Notes under the pieces: generated by a model
What the model saw: only the letters and a program-made list of their open reading frames with translations
Databases searched by the model: none
What the model was told of the DNA's origin: nothing
Origin: Phragmites australis
Taxonomy: Eukaryota; Streptophyta; Magnoliopsida; Poales; Poaceae
DNA length: 64,000 bases
Assembly: GCF_958298935.1 (NCBI RefSeq)
Contig: NC_084927.1
Span: 31,570,001 to 31,634,000, forward strand
Direction of reading: 5' to 3'
Program-made: the position numbers and the translations under genes
In this document: positions 1 to 12,299 of the stretch, piece by piece
How the letters are laid out: each line of letters opens with the position of its first letter
Position numbering within the stretch: position 1 is the stretch's first letter

Positions 1-1560
1 TGTAATGCGTAAACGGTTAACCTCGCAGCATTGAGTTCGTCGATCACGCTGACTATTAAAAACGCACAGAGAAGTACGGTTTTGCAATCGCAACCTGTCA
101 TTGTTGGGAAGTAGCTAGCACAGACAGAGCTAGGATGAAGCATCTGTGCATTCTGTGCCAGCGTATAGAAGACTAGTACAACTTCGGATCGCCTGTGGTT
201 CAGTAAAAAATTCAGGATTGGATTTTCAGTCCGTTCGCGGTTGCAAGCCGGTGGCTCTTGGGCAGACGCGACGTCGCAGCAAGCTTGCATTGTGAAGCAT
301 AGAATACATCAGCACAGAGCTATGACATGTTCCATGCGCCTAGAGGCCGGAATCCTTTTCAGTCGAAGGCATAGGGCACGCTGATGTGACTGCTTTCAGG
401 AAATTTGGATGACGGCTGAGGCATAAACAAATCAGCGGTTGAATCTTTGAGATATAGTTATCGCTTGAGCGCGAGAATAAGAGTATTCAAATAGTCTAGA
501 GCAAGAGCGATGCTATTGCTATGAGGGAAACTGTATTCGGGATTTGGAAAGGAACTTTTACCTGGAAGCCAAACCGTCCTTTAGAACTTTCTGTTTTGGA
601 ACAGTAAACAGGGCGATGCTATTGCTATTCGGAATTTGATCCTCCGAAGCAGGTCAAGCTCGATCTTCTGCCACACGCTCCAAAGTTTGACGAATTGTGC
701 GAGTTCCTCCTGAGTTGTTAAGTTGCGTAGGCTTTGGTACTTTCTTTTTGCGTGCGTTAACAAGTCCGATGTAATTACTATTGGGGCCAAGCTATTCACC
801 CAACTGTCATGCTAAAACTTGGCATTTTTGCCATTTCCGATTGTGACTACCGTGGACAGCATAAACAAGTTCATGTTTGTTTTTGTCACATGGCACTTGA
901 AGATGTGCCCACAGTCATTGCGTGTCTATCTATTGGTACCATAATCATCTGACTCGCAAACCTTTTTTGAGACTTGTCCTTTCCAAAGAAATGCCCTTCC
1001 AACCCTCAAGTTTACCTATAAGCTTGTGAATCAATGACTGTAGTCAACCTTTCTTAATTTCCTTATATGCAGTGGGAGCCCAAGAGAAGGATTTGATCTG
1101 TCCTGGGAAATTAGAGAGGAGTCCGTTGATGTTAACGTTGTGGCATCTAATCAGGAATAATTCTATTTTAGCTAAGTTCATAATCAGATTGTAGCATCTC
1201 TCAAAGGCCATTAGGACCTTATTTAAAGTCTCCAGTTCCTGCTTGTGCGGATATAAAAATATTTTGAAATACAAATCTATTAAAACAAAATGTATATACT
1301 AAGCGTGCATATAATTTAACTAATTATCGGTTAAAATTTATAAAATTTGACTTTTTCGAAACAAAATAAAGCTTACATTTTTTAGGAGATGGAGTAACAT
1401 AGACTAAAAAAATGTTTATATCGAAGGCATCTGTTTAGCAAGCCAATACACGTCCGTTCATCGGATCATTCCCGGAGTGGTGGAGCCTCCAACCTGACTC
1501 TAGAAAACATCACGTATAGGGTCGCATTCTAGTTGACCCTCAGCTGATTGCTTAGTACCG
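1..1560. other. Intergenic, downstream of the SKS gene
   Basis: I see no supportable gene here. Short open frames exist on both strands (for example minus-strand frames at 581-799 and 1044-1274), but they show no family motif and no plausible splice partners. The stretch is AT-leaning from about 1260 to 1430. Its right end must hold the 3' untranslated region of the minus-strand SKS gene that stops at 1577. Confidence 0.5.
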
Positions 1561-1576
1561 CGAGGTCAGGCGGTCG

Positions 1577-4569
1577 CTAGCTGTTGGTGGCGGTGGCGCG
1601 GCCGCAGAGGAGCGCGTTGTCCGGGATGGGGAGCTCGTCGCGGAACGAGTGCGTCGGTGTGTACACCCGGAGGTAGAACTGCTGGCCCAGGTACCTGCGC
1701 GCCCACACCTCCGACCTCAAGTTCCACATGCCCACGTTGTCCAGCGCGATCAGAATTGCCGTCCACCCTCTTGGGTACACCTGCACAGTGCAACAAAAAT
1801 GAATAACGGATTAGCATCAACCTGTGCCGCTGTGCACGTATATTTGGACTAGGCGCAACCATGTACGCGACTGGCTCTTACTTGGACCGTGCACCGCGAG
1901 ACGGCATCCACAAGGTTGTAGCCATCCCTGCTCAGCTCGCTCCACGTTCCCACGTCCATTCTACGAGGAATTCACAGCCAAAGGCTCACAGTCACAGATC
2001 AATCTCAAAAGGTGTCGGTTTTAACGCAAGATCATGTGGAATCTCCGAGAATGGTTTACGTACCCGACGACGAACACGCTGTAGCCATCAAGGTGCCAGC
2101 TCTGGACGCTGTCCTCGCTGTTCTCGAGCACGACCTCGACGAAGGAGCGGTGGTCCGAGTCCATGACGGCCGTCTCGTTCCGCACCTCCGCGGCGCCGTC
2201 CGCCGGCGCGTCGGGGATGCCGCCGAGCCGGAACACGCCGCTGATGTTGTAGTAGTCCGCCAGCTTGAGCGGCGTGTCGGCCTCCACGAACGAGACGCCG
2301 TTCACGGCGTACCGACGCTTCCCGCCGACCTGCCCCGCCGAGTTGGCCAGCCGGATGGTGCGGGTCACGTTGATGGAGCCGTAGTGGTACGAGCCCTGCG
2401 GGTTCGGCCTCGGCCCGCTCGCCGTCAGGTTCGTCCTGCTCACGACGAGAAGTTTAACTGGATCAGATACGAATCGACTGAGATTTGGACGGCCCGGATG
2501 AGTTGACGAGTGTACCTGATGGAGCGAGCCTGGTTCAGGGAGAAGTCGACGTCGCTGGGCCCAGCGGCCAGCGACCCGGAAACAGGGAGGCTTGAGCCGG
2601 TGTAGCGGAGGATGGCGGTTGAGTCGAGGGTGCTGTTGGCGAAGCGAGTGGAGACGGCGATGCGGTAGTCCCTGGCCGGGCGGTTGGCGGTGAACACAAC
2701 CGAGAGCGACTGGCCGGCGTGGACGTCGAGGGAGGTGTACGAGTTCTGCAGCGTGTGGGTGCCCTCCACCTCGACCAGCGTCATGTTGTGGTCTTGGATC
2801 ATCAAGTTGAGCGTGTTCTGCAGGCCAACATTGGAAATGCGAAGCCTGTATGTCTTTCCTGCACGATGGAGAAAAAGAGATACAGAGTGAGCCATCAGCC
2901 ATGTTCTTCTCAGGTTACGAATGTTTGGTGTAATGGGCCGGAATAAATAAAAAAAAGGGATCTGGGCCGTTTTGGTAAACAGGTGCAGTTTTGATCCGAC
3001 TAAAGCCCACCAAAGTAACGTGAAAATTACCAAGTCGTGTTCACGTGAAGAAGGAAAGGAGTTAATCACCTTGCTCAACGGCGAAGTTCGCACCATCTGG
3101 ACCCTTGCCGTTGATCAGGATGCCATCAGGGGAAGGCAGTTCGTTTCCATTGTCCAGCGTAGCTTGGAGAGCCTACGCAACAAAAGCGGATGCCCAATGA
3201 TCAGTACCACCAAGAATAACGACAACCATCTGCGAATGTTTCACACAAGCCGACGACGTCATATGCCGCACCTTGTGGTTGGTGCTGTACCAGTCGCCGA
3301 TGAGCACGGTGTACTCGCCGGCCGGCGGGGGGAACGGGACGGGGATCTGCGGGCGGCTTTGGATGCGGATGGCGCCGAAGCCACCGGCGGCCTTGTGGAA
3401 CGCCAGCGAAGGGAAGTAGAAGAAGCTGCCGATCTGGTCCTTGGCCTGCATATGGTACGTGAAGTTCTGGCCCGGCGGGATCGGGCAGTTGGTGCCGGAC
3501 AGGCCATCTTGCCACGAGTTCTTGCGTTGCTGCAAACCGTTCCTTCCAATTTATGAAAACAAGCAAATCAGTTAACATTTCTGTTGGACAAATTAAATCT
3601 ATATATTAACCGGAAAATGAAGCAGATCAAATATTTTCCCAACTAACTTCCCAGCTCATGAAAACTCTCGTAAGAGAGAAATACTCCGTCAAATAGTACG
3701 ACAGACAGGAGACGTACATGCACTTCATGTTGTATACTTTAGGGCCCGTTTGGATATCATACCCCACTGCTGGACTAATCTGGACCCTTCATCATTTCCT
3801 ATCGGTCCACATTCTATCACAATCCCTATCCTGCCTCTTTGTCCCTAAATACAGAAGCCCCCTAAGAGAAGATAAGGTCGTCTAAGTTAGTCTGTTGATA
3901 CGGAGAGAGGAGATGGAGTAAAGTGCCTAAGCAACCAATACTACACGCACACAATGCATCGCCAAAAAAAAGCTTCCACTATTTGGCCGGTCGCTTTGTT
4001 TGTTCTCGACGACATCATGCATGGTACATCTAGTTTAAGTAACCGTGAATCCGTGATCAACAAAGCAGTTTATTGCTGCACGGCATCTAATAGTACCATC
4101 GGTATAATGCGCAGTGTTCGTCCTATATATAAACTGATCGAAATTGGCAAAAGAGCAGATTAAATAGTGCAGCAGCATGGAGAGTTAATCGTACCATGAC
4201 AGCAGGAACGGCTCCGGCAAGCTGTTGCGCACGTTGATGATCAAATTTTCATTCGTCTGGCACTCGATCTCCGGTCCCGGAAACTGCCCGTTGATCAAAA
4301 TGCCCTAGAGAAAAGCAAACACATAACGCATGCTGAATAATCGGCGGATGCAATAGAAACCGCAGAATGATGTAGCACGCGTTTCATAGCTTAGCAGGTT
4401 AAACCGAGAGAGCGAAACCTTGCACCTGTTGCGAAACACCCAGGGGACTGATGTCGCCATAGGTGACCTCCCAATCGAAGAATCTGTACGGAGCTTCCGC
4501 GACCGCGGAGGCAATGGACAAGCAGATGCACGCGAGAAGAACCAGAGCTCCCTCGTCTCTTCCCGCCAT
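1577..4569 (-). CDS. SKU5-similar (SKS) monocopper-oxidase-like protein, 8 exons, 541 aa
   Basis: Secreted multicopper-oxidase-fold protein of the SKU5/SKS/NTP303 group, plant extracellular proteins linked to cell-wall expansion and pollen or root growth. Exons read on the minus strand are 4426-4569, 4195-4304, 3542-3272, 3172-3070, 2858-2516, 2435-2064, 1960-1882 and 1780-1577; every junction is GT-AG and phases agree. I chose the ATG at 4569 because it gives a compact signal peptide (VLLACICLSIASA); an upstream in-frame ATG at 4605 is possible. Three cupredoxin-like domains follow in order (roughly residues 30-145, 160-305, 360-510). The copper ligands of true oxidases are replaced: WNGLQQ, FFYFPS, SWHLDGY and NLRSEVW stand where laccases and ascorbate oxidase have HWHG, HGH, HPWHLHGH and HCHIEPH. 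The C-terminus ends in ATATNS, with no hydrophobic GPI-anchor tail as in SKU5, so it is probably soluble. Catalysis is therefore doubtful. Family assignment is firm; the exact orthologue is not. Confidence 0.93.
3543..4194 (-). other. Large intron 2 of the SKS gene, with MITE-like sequence
   Basis: This 652-bp intron is the longest in the SKS gene. From about 3743 it carries a segment opening with GGGCCCGTTTGGAT, wording typical of the ends of grass MITEs, and running to about 3870. I could not find a clean matching terminal inverted repeat or target duplication, so the element call is tentative. Confidence 0.35.
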
Positions 4570-4662
4570 CTGGACCGCTCTCCCTCGTCTCCTCCCGCGC
4601 CGCAAGGCGAGAGCTTTTCTCGTTAGGAGGAGATGGCAACGCTGCGTCGGCTCCCGCCGGCG

Positions 4663-4669
4663 TATTTAT
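4663..4669 (-). promoter_or_regulatory. Putative TATA box of the SKS gene
   Basis: ATAAATA on the minus strand, about 94 bp upstream of the chosen start codon at 4569. Its position suits a short 5' leader. It is the only TATA-like string close upstream. Confidence 0.5.
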
Positions 4670-7030
4670 GAACGAGGCAAGCTGCGGCGGATTCTCAGGG
4701 AGATGCGGCGCTCCAGATCATCTTTTAAAACGATTTCTGTTTGAGATAGACCCAGCGAAGAATGAGCGAGTCAGGCCTGGCTGTGGCCGAGCACCAGGCC
4801 GGCCCATTACCCACAAGTATTTCCCGCGTAATAGTCAGCCCAAAGATCAAAGCTCTCGTTTTGGAGTCGGCCTAGCACCTCGTTTTGGGCTCGTTTGGAA
4901 GCATCAATTCCCGCCGGGATCCCGGCCCATTTCCCTGGGTGGAAAATCCACGGGTCATATTTCCCCGGGCCATATGGCCATACTGTTTGGGAGCCCAGAT
5001 GAAAGGTAATTCACGTCCCAAATCTCGTCGTTTCCATGGGGAAGAACCCACGCCAGCCCATGTCGGAAAACTTCCCCGTCTCCACGCCGCCTCCTTGCTC
5101 TTGCTCATGCTCCTTGCTCGCAACAAAAGTCATGACTCGCGACACGGAATTTTTTTTCCAGTATATCACTCTGGTAGAAATTTTTATACCATATTTACCG
5201 ATATTTTCTTTTATTTTTTAATTTTATTTAAATTTATTTTAATTTTATCCGGTATTTTCGATACTTACAGTAAATTTTATTTACCCATAAAAAAATCTGC
5301 GCACGATCACCGCCACCTCCTTCACCGGTCACAGGTGGGCTTCCACCTCCTTTGCGAGCTCCGCTCCATGCCCTCCGATCCGTGAGGAGCTCCTGAAATC
5401 CCACGCCTTCATCCACCATGCACGGTATCTCATATCCAGCGAGCTCCGCGGCCCTTGTCCTTCCCCACAGAGAGCGTCGACCTTGTGCCTTCCAGCTTGG
5501 CCAGCGGTTTAGAGAAAGGGACGTCGAGCACCGCCCTAGGACTCTCGGCACAAACGACACGGCGTTGTGCCTAACGACGACGCGCAACACCCTGACGCGA
5601 CGCGAGGCCGCCGATGCGCGGGGTGGAGATTCGTGACGGTCACAAACTGCGTACCTCGGATGTCATGGGGAGCCATCATCCATGGAGTGATGTCGCAACA
5701 AATGCGCCGACGAGGCAGCGGAGGAGTGTACTCCGTCGGACGACGCACCGGCTGGCCAGGCCGCAGGCTTTGGTGATGCTCCACGCGGCGACGCTGAGGC
5801 ACGCGTGGCAGTCCTCTAGGGAGGAGTCACCGATGCAGACGCTGCAGACAAAGGCGCTACCGCGGGACAGCAAGTCGAGGAGCTTACAAAGGTTGGTTGT
5901 TCTTTGACGCCGCTGACGACCAAGTGGCAAGTGCCTATGTCACAGTTGCCACAGTCGAGTAGAAGGAAACGATGGTTTGTGAGGACATAATGGTTACTAG
6001 TCTCGTACTCGACAGAGTCCGCAGTCATTGGCGCTACAGCGAACGCCATGGCAATTGCCCATGGTGGGTTTTTTTTCTTAACAAGAGTCATCTATTATCT
6101 TAGTAAATGGACAATAAAAGAATGTAAAATCTAAAAATTACACGCGTATGTTTGAGTTTTATGACATGCACACCTAGTTTGCTTCTGAAAATATACAAAA
6201 TTGTTTGCGAGTTTGAACCAATTTGCTTTTATGAATTTTGTTTGTAGCAAAATTGTTCACAAATTATTCTCATTTTTTATTAAAAACATATAGCAGAAAG
6301 ATCTAATATTACCTTTGAATGGTTCTAATTTATTGAAAAATTGTTGAACACCGGATTGAATTGCTTTAACCTATTTCTTAAATTGCTCACAGATCTAATA
6401 TAATTTACTTACGATTTTTCACAAAATTGCTTACAAACTGTATTTAAGAAGCGTACGACCAAATTGTTTTTTTATCAAATGTTTCATCTGTTTCTTGCCA
6501 CACATTGAAGTGAGTCATAGATAAATGTTGGAAGTCCAGATGTAAAAAAGTTTTAAAAATAAAATAAAATAAAATACTCATATTTAGATATTTTTTACTA
6601 AAAATAGGTGTGCATGTTGTAAATCTAAAGCATGTATGTGCAATTTTTAGATATGTCCATAAAAGAAACCCCACGTTCCCTCTCTAAAGAAAATTTTACC
6701 ATATTAATAAAAAATAAAAAAAGGAATCTACACCTTTGATTGTTATGATCATCTAACAAATTAAATTTGAAATTAAAAATTATGAGAAATTAGTAGTTTG
6801 ATTTTCATACAATTTGGTAAGCAAAATATCTAAATAAAAAGTCCATCTAAAATAAAATTAATAAATAGCTAAAATTCAAAATAAAAATGAACAATCGATA
6901 GTTTAATTTCCATACGGATTGGGAAGCAAAATATTTAAATAAAGAGTTCATATAAAATATAATTCATAATAATTGGAAGTAGGTTAAAAATAGAAAAAAG
7001 AAGCATCCATCGTGTAAAAGCATTGTGTAT
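4670..7030. other. Intergenic; GC-rich then AT-rich, no gene
   Basis: From 4670 to about 6060 the sequence is GC-rich with overlapping open frames on both strands, none with recognisable domains or splice structure. From 6070 to 7030 it becomes strongly AT-rich with no coding signal. The block at 4890-5000 has palindromic, CCCGGG-rich sequence next to GCTCGTTTGGAAGC and may be an eroded MITE, but no target duplication was found. Confidence 0.4.
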
Positions 7031-9078
7031 CATCGTGTAAAGCAGGCGGTGGGCGAGGCAGAATACGTAAACCGCAGACGATAGTAGCCATGACCTACAG
7101 CAGCGACAAAGGGGTTTGGGCCAGATACAATTGTTTGTGCCGGGCTTGGGCCTAGCCTGATTTGTTTCAGGCTTACTGTCATCTGCCTAAGCCCATCCAT
7201 TAAGTTACTTCGGGTCTGCATATTTGGACTTTTTTAGGTCAAGTTTGGGTTGGGCTTCGTGCTCAGGTTAGGCCAAGCCATATCTGCTCTGGTCTAGTTT
7301 AAATATGTTGACTATACATAACTCAAAACTACATTGTCGAGGATGATACCTGATAATGTATTTGGGGTATACCAGATGATGGTTGTGTGAGTCTGCATTT
7401 CTTGCGTGTGTGTGTTGAATGAACTTATAAACACAAGGATTTATCTATATTCAAGCTTTCCATAGGATAATAGTCCTACGTTCTATGTATTTTCTTATGA
7501 ATGTGTGAACTGATTCTCTTGTGCCCTTACAAGCCAGTCATCCCCTTTATATATCAAGGAAAAGGAATATTTACAAATGGATCATGCCAAACTCTATAGC
7601 AATTCTACTCCTAACGAAGCTAACCACTCCTAGCTCATTATGACGGGGAGGCAGGCACGCCCATCATGCTCTGGTCGCTTTGCATGCCCTGTCACATCCA
7701 CCGGCCGTCGTCACACTTGCCTGCAAGGCTGTCCTGTAGCATTAAATGCTACAAGACGGGTCATTGAAGCACCACGCCTGCCACGATGAAGCTCGTCAAA
7801 AGGGAGTACCTGGGGAAGGAAAAACACTTGAGTGAACGCCATTAAATGCGATTTGACAAGTAGGGGAGCGACTAGCCTCGCCTCGAGTCAGCCGGGGGTG
7901 ACCAGACCGCTACTCGCCAAGCCTCCACGCAGGGGGAAGAGACCTGTGGATGATTCGGCTTCCACGGAAGCGTCCAAACACGCATGTGGGACGCCGACCG
8001 CTCGATGACAGTTATGACCTCCTCCCCGCCGGGTCAACTCAGTGGTTTCACGAGGAGAGTTGTACTCCCCATTCCAATCGCGCGGTAAGTCCTTTAGTTA
8101 GGCGCAGATACCTCGAGCTCTTTCTTGACTTCGTAATTTGTCGTCGCTACATGTCCTCTAACCTGCCAACAACCCCGATCGTAACTCCTCCTCCGGCGTC
8201 TCGGCAAGATGCTCCACCCCTGAACCAACAGTGGCCTCGACGCCGAAAGTACTTGTTGTGACCCTCATGCGTGCAGAGCCTACCGTGGAGCCCGCTCCCA
8301 CCTTCGACCTGCTCGTCCCTGGTCGCCAGCCTCCCCGCCTCCATCAGCAAACTGATCGCTGAGAAGGAAGCGACATACTGCAGGTGCGCTAAGCTGAAGA
8401 GGCTGGTGGCCAAAGAAAAGGAGGCGAGACGATCGCTCCAGCGGGAGAATGCCGCACTTAAACAGGAGAAGACCATGCTCACCGCTTGACATTACAAGCT
8501 GATGGAGGATGAGTGAATGACCTGCGGAGCATCGGGTTGGAAGTTCATGAACCAAAGAAGAGTCCGCGCAGAGCTAGGCCTACGCCATCAATATCTTGTG
8601 GGAGAAGTTCGCCTAGCTCCCAGGCATCCTGGCGGCGAGGGCAACGAAGGATGTGGCGAAGGCGGCTAAAGCCGCAGCGGGGTACGTTCTCTAGTGCTGC
8701 TACTGCTGTAACCCCAACTTCAACCTCAAGGTCATCCGGGAGGGTGTCGTGATCGCTGGTGCCAAAGCCAAGGTGAGACTGCAAGCGTAGTGCAAAGGGG
8801 CGGTGGAGTTCGTAGGGTCTCTCTTACGAATGGAGACCATTGAAGAGTAAACATCAGATTGTAACTTAGGCTTGTATCATACCTGGATGGAGTTTTTTTA
8901 TTTCTTTGATGGGCTTGTGTTCCTGTTGTGGTCGTTGAGTTCTATAATTTACTGACCCTCATGCTCGCTCCAAGCCCCCGACCACATCTATCGATGACAC
9001 CAACGACCAGCGCAGTTAGGAAGTAGTGGCCAAGTGTGAAGTTAGTTTTGTGGTTGAGCAAGAGATCCTACAGAGTGA
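7030..9078. mobile_element. Degenerate retroelement-like region
   Basis: From about 7370 to 7600 the text resembles the terminal part of a grass LTR (a TATA-like TTTATATATC near 7550 and an ACACAAGGATTTAT string near 7433). From 7950 to 8800 follows a GC-richer coding relic. At 8271-8489 on the plus strand a 72-aa frame is a lysine/glutamate-rich heptad-like segment (KLIAEKEATY, KEKEARRSLQ), a coiled coil of the sort seen in decayed gypsy-type element proteins. Frames are short and interrupted. Element boundaries could not be set. Confidence 0.4.
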
Positions 9079-9086
9079 TCTTCGAG
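9079..9086. repeat. Left target-site duplication of hAT MITE
   Basis: TCTTCGAG directly before the left terminal inverted repeat; an identical octamer follows the right terminus at 9504-9511. Confidence 0.9.
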
Positions 9087-9503
9087 TAGGCATATCAACG
9101 GGCCCCGATCCCCGTTCCCCGATGGGGAATTCCCCTATTAGGGGACGGGGATGGGATCATTTTTTCTCCCACGGGGAGTTTAATGAGGAAAAAATCCTCC
9201 CCGTCGGGTATGGCGGGAGTGGGGATGGTTCCCCATCCCCCGTCCCTGTTTCCCCGCAGGCCCTGGATATTAAGTTTTATTTTTATTAAGCTGAGCTTAT
9301 TTAACTCCAATTGGTCCAGCCCGAAAATTTCTGCCTAACTCCAATCGGCCCAGCCCAAAATTCCTTCTTGATAGCGGGGACGGGGACCCCGTCGGGTACC
9401 CATTCCCCACGCGGGGGTGGGGATGGGAAATTTTTTTTCCCCACGAGCGGGGACGGGGATGGTTACCCATTCCCCGCAGGATTTTTCCCCGTTGACATGC
9501 CTA
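9087..9503. mobile_element. hAT-type MITE, 417 bp, 8-bp TSD
   Basis: Non-autonomous DNA transposon. The left end reads TAGGCATATCAACGGG and the right end, reverse-complemented, reads TAGGCATGTCAACGGG. The perfect 8-bp duplication TCTTCGAG on both sides is the signature of hAT-superfamily insertion. The interior has no coding capacity. It is built of GGGGA/TCCCC-rich arms that repeat in both orientations (9100-9250 and 9370-9490) around an AT-rich centre near 9265-9300, so the whole element can fold back. It sits inside a relic of an older repeat. Confidence 0.88.
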
Positions 9504-9511
9504 TCTTCGAG
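9504..9511. repeat. Right target-site duplication of hAT MITE
   Basis: TCTTCGAG, identical to 9079-9086. Confidence 0.9.
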
Positions 9512-9838
9512 GTGCGTCGGCCTTACCACAACCTATCCTTGTATAGTCCTAGGCTATTCAAGTGAGACTCAACCAGCTGATTCCTGCGTGGTTTGTGACC
9601 TGTTTCTTTGAGTAGCTTGCCGAGTGAAACTACTGGCGGTGCGGAGGGATCTGGAGCGGTCGACGAGGGACAACAACCAGCGACAAGTGTATTTCTACGA
9701 CTGCCTTAGTTAGACGTTTCCTTCCTTCGACTTGCTGTTTTGGTCTGGCAGTGTTCAAGTTCGTCCAACACCTGAAGATACTGTGATCGATCATATCGAC
9801 TGACTTTTGATAGCCTCCGAGGAGGTAGGTGACCCCGA

Positions 9839-9962
9839 GCAATCGTGTGCCCTTATTACGAGGCCACGTAATTGTATATCAAGCTATAAGTACATGAATC
9901 AATGTACCATTATATTCGTTGTGCAATCGTGTGCCCTTATTATGAGGCCACGTAATTGTATA
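9839..9962. repeat. Two direct copies of a 40-bp sequence, 84 bp apart
   Basis: Copy 1 is 9839-9878 and copy 2 is 9923-9962, both starting GCAATCGTGTGCCCTTATTA and ending GTAATTGTATA. They differ at one position (C versus T). The 84-bp period suggests a local tandem duplication. Nothing coding lies in or between them. Confidence 0.85.
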
Positions 9963-10172
9963 GGAAAAAACAAATTCAAAACCAAAGAAAAATATAAAAT
10001 AGGCGTGCAATTGCACGAGCAATCTGGCTAATTAATACGTTGATTCAACTTTGCTTCCCGAAAATTCAACATTTCAAAATATAGCATCATACATTTCTCA
10101 GGAAAACAATACTAAGATATAATAACATTACATTGCATTAAGAATCCTATGACTTGACAGATTCGCATGTTT

Positions 10173-12140
10173 TCACTGGAAATCCGCAGGCTTGAAGAAC
10201 TGCACCCGCAAGCCTTTCTCCACAAGAGCCCACAGATTTCCAACTATGAGCACAAAGCTTAAGCCCATGCCAAGGATTCCGAGAGCCCAGTTGATGTTCC
10301 ACCTCACTGAGCCCTTGCCCGGCTTCTTGATCGCCACCCACATGAAGCACGGGTACGCCAGCGTGACCGGCAGCGAGACCCCCCCGAGGAGGCCGGCGAG
10401 CTCCGACAGGAACGGCAGCGCGACGGCGATGAGGAAGTTGACCGCGCCGAAGAAGGCGCGGAAGCCCGAGCGCAGCCACCACGGGCACGGCCGGTTCTTC
10501 TTGTGCACGTACCCGGACTCCATGTTGTCGTACACCGGCATGGCGTAGATCTGGTACGTGGCCAAGCAGTTGATGATCACCAGCAGCGTGGCGATCCCCA
10601 GCACCAGCCGGGACACGTCGCGGCTGTGGAACTTGTACAGAGCGCTCAGGATGCCATTGGGAGGTATCTGCGTGAAACAAACGGTACCGCAAACCTTACA
10701 ATTCGATCACTGATAACCAATCAACCATCTCAAATATTACTCGAAGGTCAGGTGTGCGGCAAGCACCTGGTTGCCATAAGCCCAGAAGCCACCAATAGCG
10801 ACGGGGTATAAGCAAAGCGCAACGATGACATAGGCTACCTTGACACCCTTCCACATGGGCACATGAGAAGGATGTTTCAGAGTTGATGGCATCGTGCCCT
10901 GCAAAGCAAACACACTCAGTGACCTTTTTTCATCAATTCAATGGACACAAGCAATGGAGTGCTATCTATGCATTGGAAAAAGATATACATTTCTTGGCTT
11001 ACCTGAATCTCTAGTACAAGATTGTGCCCCCTGAAAGCGAAGGCAATGATTCCGAGGCCATTCAGGATCCCAAGTGCGCCGTCCACATCGTTCGGGGCCT
11101 TGACCGGGTCGTAGGACACTCCGGCCACCCTCCCCTTGGCCACGGACACGACCCAGATCATGGTGCAGTAGCCGACGGCCGCGGTCGCGCCCACCAGCGA
11201 CACGCCGGCGATGGAGTTGAGGTTGGGGAGCTGGGACAGCAGCACGGCCGCGCAGACGAAGACGAGGTACCACTCCACGGTGGTCAGCGGCCGCGCCAGG
11301 CACACCGGGCCGCACGCGATGTTGAACAGGATCTTCATGCTGCTGCCGCCGATGATGATGAGCGCCGTGCAGTTCCCCGCGGAAAGGTACATCACCGGGA
11401 GCAACGCGAGGATCTTCGCCCATTTCTCGCCTGAAGAGCCAAACCATGCGTCAGCACAGAACAAAAACAACCATCGATTAAATCACGCATGACGTTGCCG
11501 TTCAAGTCTGAAAGAAGGGCGGGAATTGAGGGGCGCGCGCACCGAAAACGGTCGTGGCGAGGTGCATGTATCGGCTGTACCGGGTGCCACCCGCGACGGG
11601 CTCGTGGAGCTTAACGAGCAACCTCAGCGTGTAGAGCTGCCACACGAACGCCAGGGTCAGGCAGACGATCGCCCACGTCCTGCAAGAACCAAACAACACA
11701 TCGCTGTCTAAACCATGGCGCAACGAAGAAACATGCGCATACTCGATGGAACAGCACTAGCTAGGAGCCTAGAAGCGTCAGCACGCCACGCACCATCCGA
11801 GGAAGGCGAAGGCGATCGGGAGCACGAGCGCCTGGAAGCCGATGCCAGAGCTGAGGTTGTGGAACGCGGCGTAGTAGGCGTTGCCGCTCCTGGACTCGGT
11901 GATGGGCAGCCAGGCGTCGCGCGGGTCCCCGAGCCGCGTGATGTGGCCGACCTCCTCCAGGTAACCCCTGACGCTCGCCACCGCCTTCTTGACGGGGCTC
12001 GCGAGCGGCGTCGCCATCGCCCGCAGTGGCGACTGGCTGGGCACCGGGGAGTGTATCCGCAACGGCGGGGTGGACACCGGCGGTGGCGGCGTCGGAGGTG
12101 CCGACTGCACCTCGCTGATCGCTTCCTTGGGCGAAGACAT
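10173..12140 (-). CDS. Amino-acid permease, LHT/AATL1 (LHT8-like) type, 5 exons, 512 aa
   Basis: Membrane amino-acid/proton symporter of the plant AAAP (Aa_trans) family, closest in layout to AATL1/LHT8-like proteins. Exons on the minus strand are 12140-11794, 11679-11543, 11430-11003, 10898-10767 and 10667-10173, all GT-AG with matching phases. I start at the ATG at 12140 (MSSPKEA); an upstream in-frame ATG at 12176 would add 12 residues. The first 85 or so residues are a Ser/Pro-rich cytosolic tail. Then come the subfamily hallmarks GYLEEVGHI, DAWLPITESR, NAYYAAFHNL and GFQALVLPIAFAFLGW, followed by about ten hydrophobic segments including LSQLPNLNSIAGVSLVGA, FAFRGHNLVLEIQ and SGFRAFFGAVNF. 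It ends in FFKPADFQ, matching the FFKP end of the family. Length is normal. Substrate specificity cannot be read from sequence; the plasma membrane is the likely location. Confidence 0.94.
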
Positions 12141-12251
12141 GGCCGCGCGCTCCAGTGCACTGCTGCACGCGCCCAACTGTTGGCTGTGCCTGTACTGCTC
12201 ACCCTGCGCGATTCAGTTTCTTTGTTCCTGCAGCGGTTCACGGGACTCGGA

Positions 12252-12258
12252 ATTTATA
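12252..12258 (-). promoter_or_regulatory. Putative TATA box of the permease gene
   Basis: TATAAAT on the minus strand within CCTATAAATTCC, about 112 bp upstream of the ATG at 12140, a normal distance for a plant core promoter. Confidence 0.6.
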
Positions 12259-12299
12259 GGTGGTGTCTCTCTCGTTCACGGGGTTGGTGAAATGGTGAA

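Noticed and set aside
2012..2506. Plus-strand 164-codon frame
   Set aside because: It covers minus-strand SKS exon 6 and has no independent motif.
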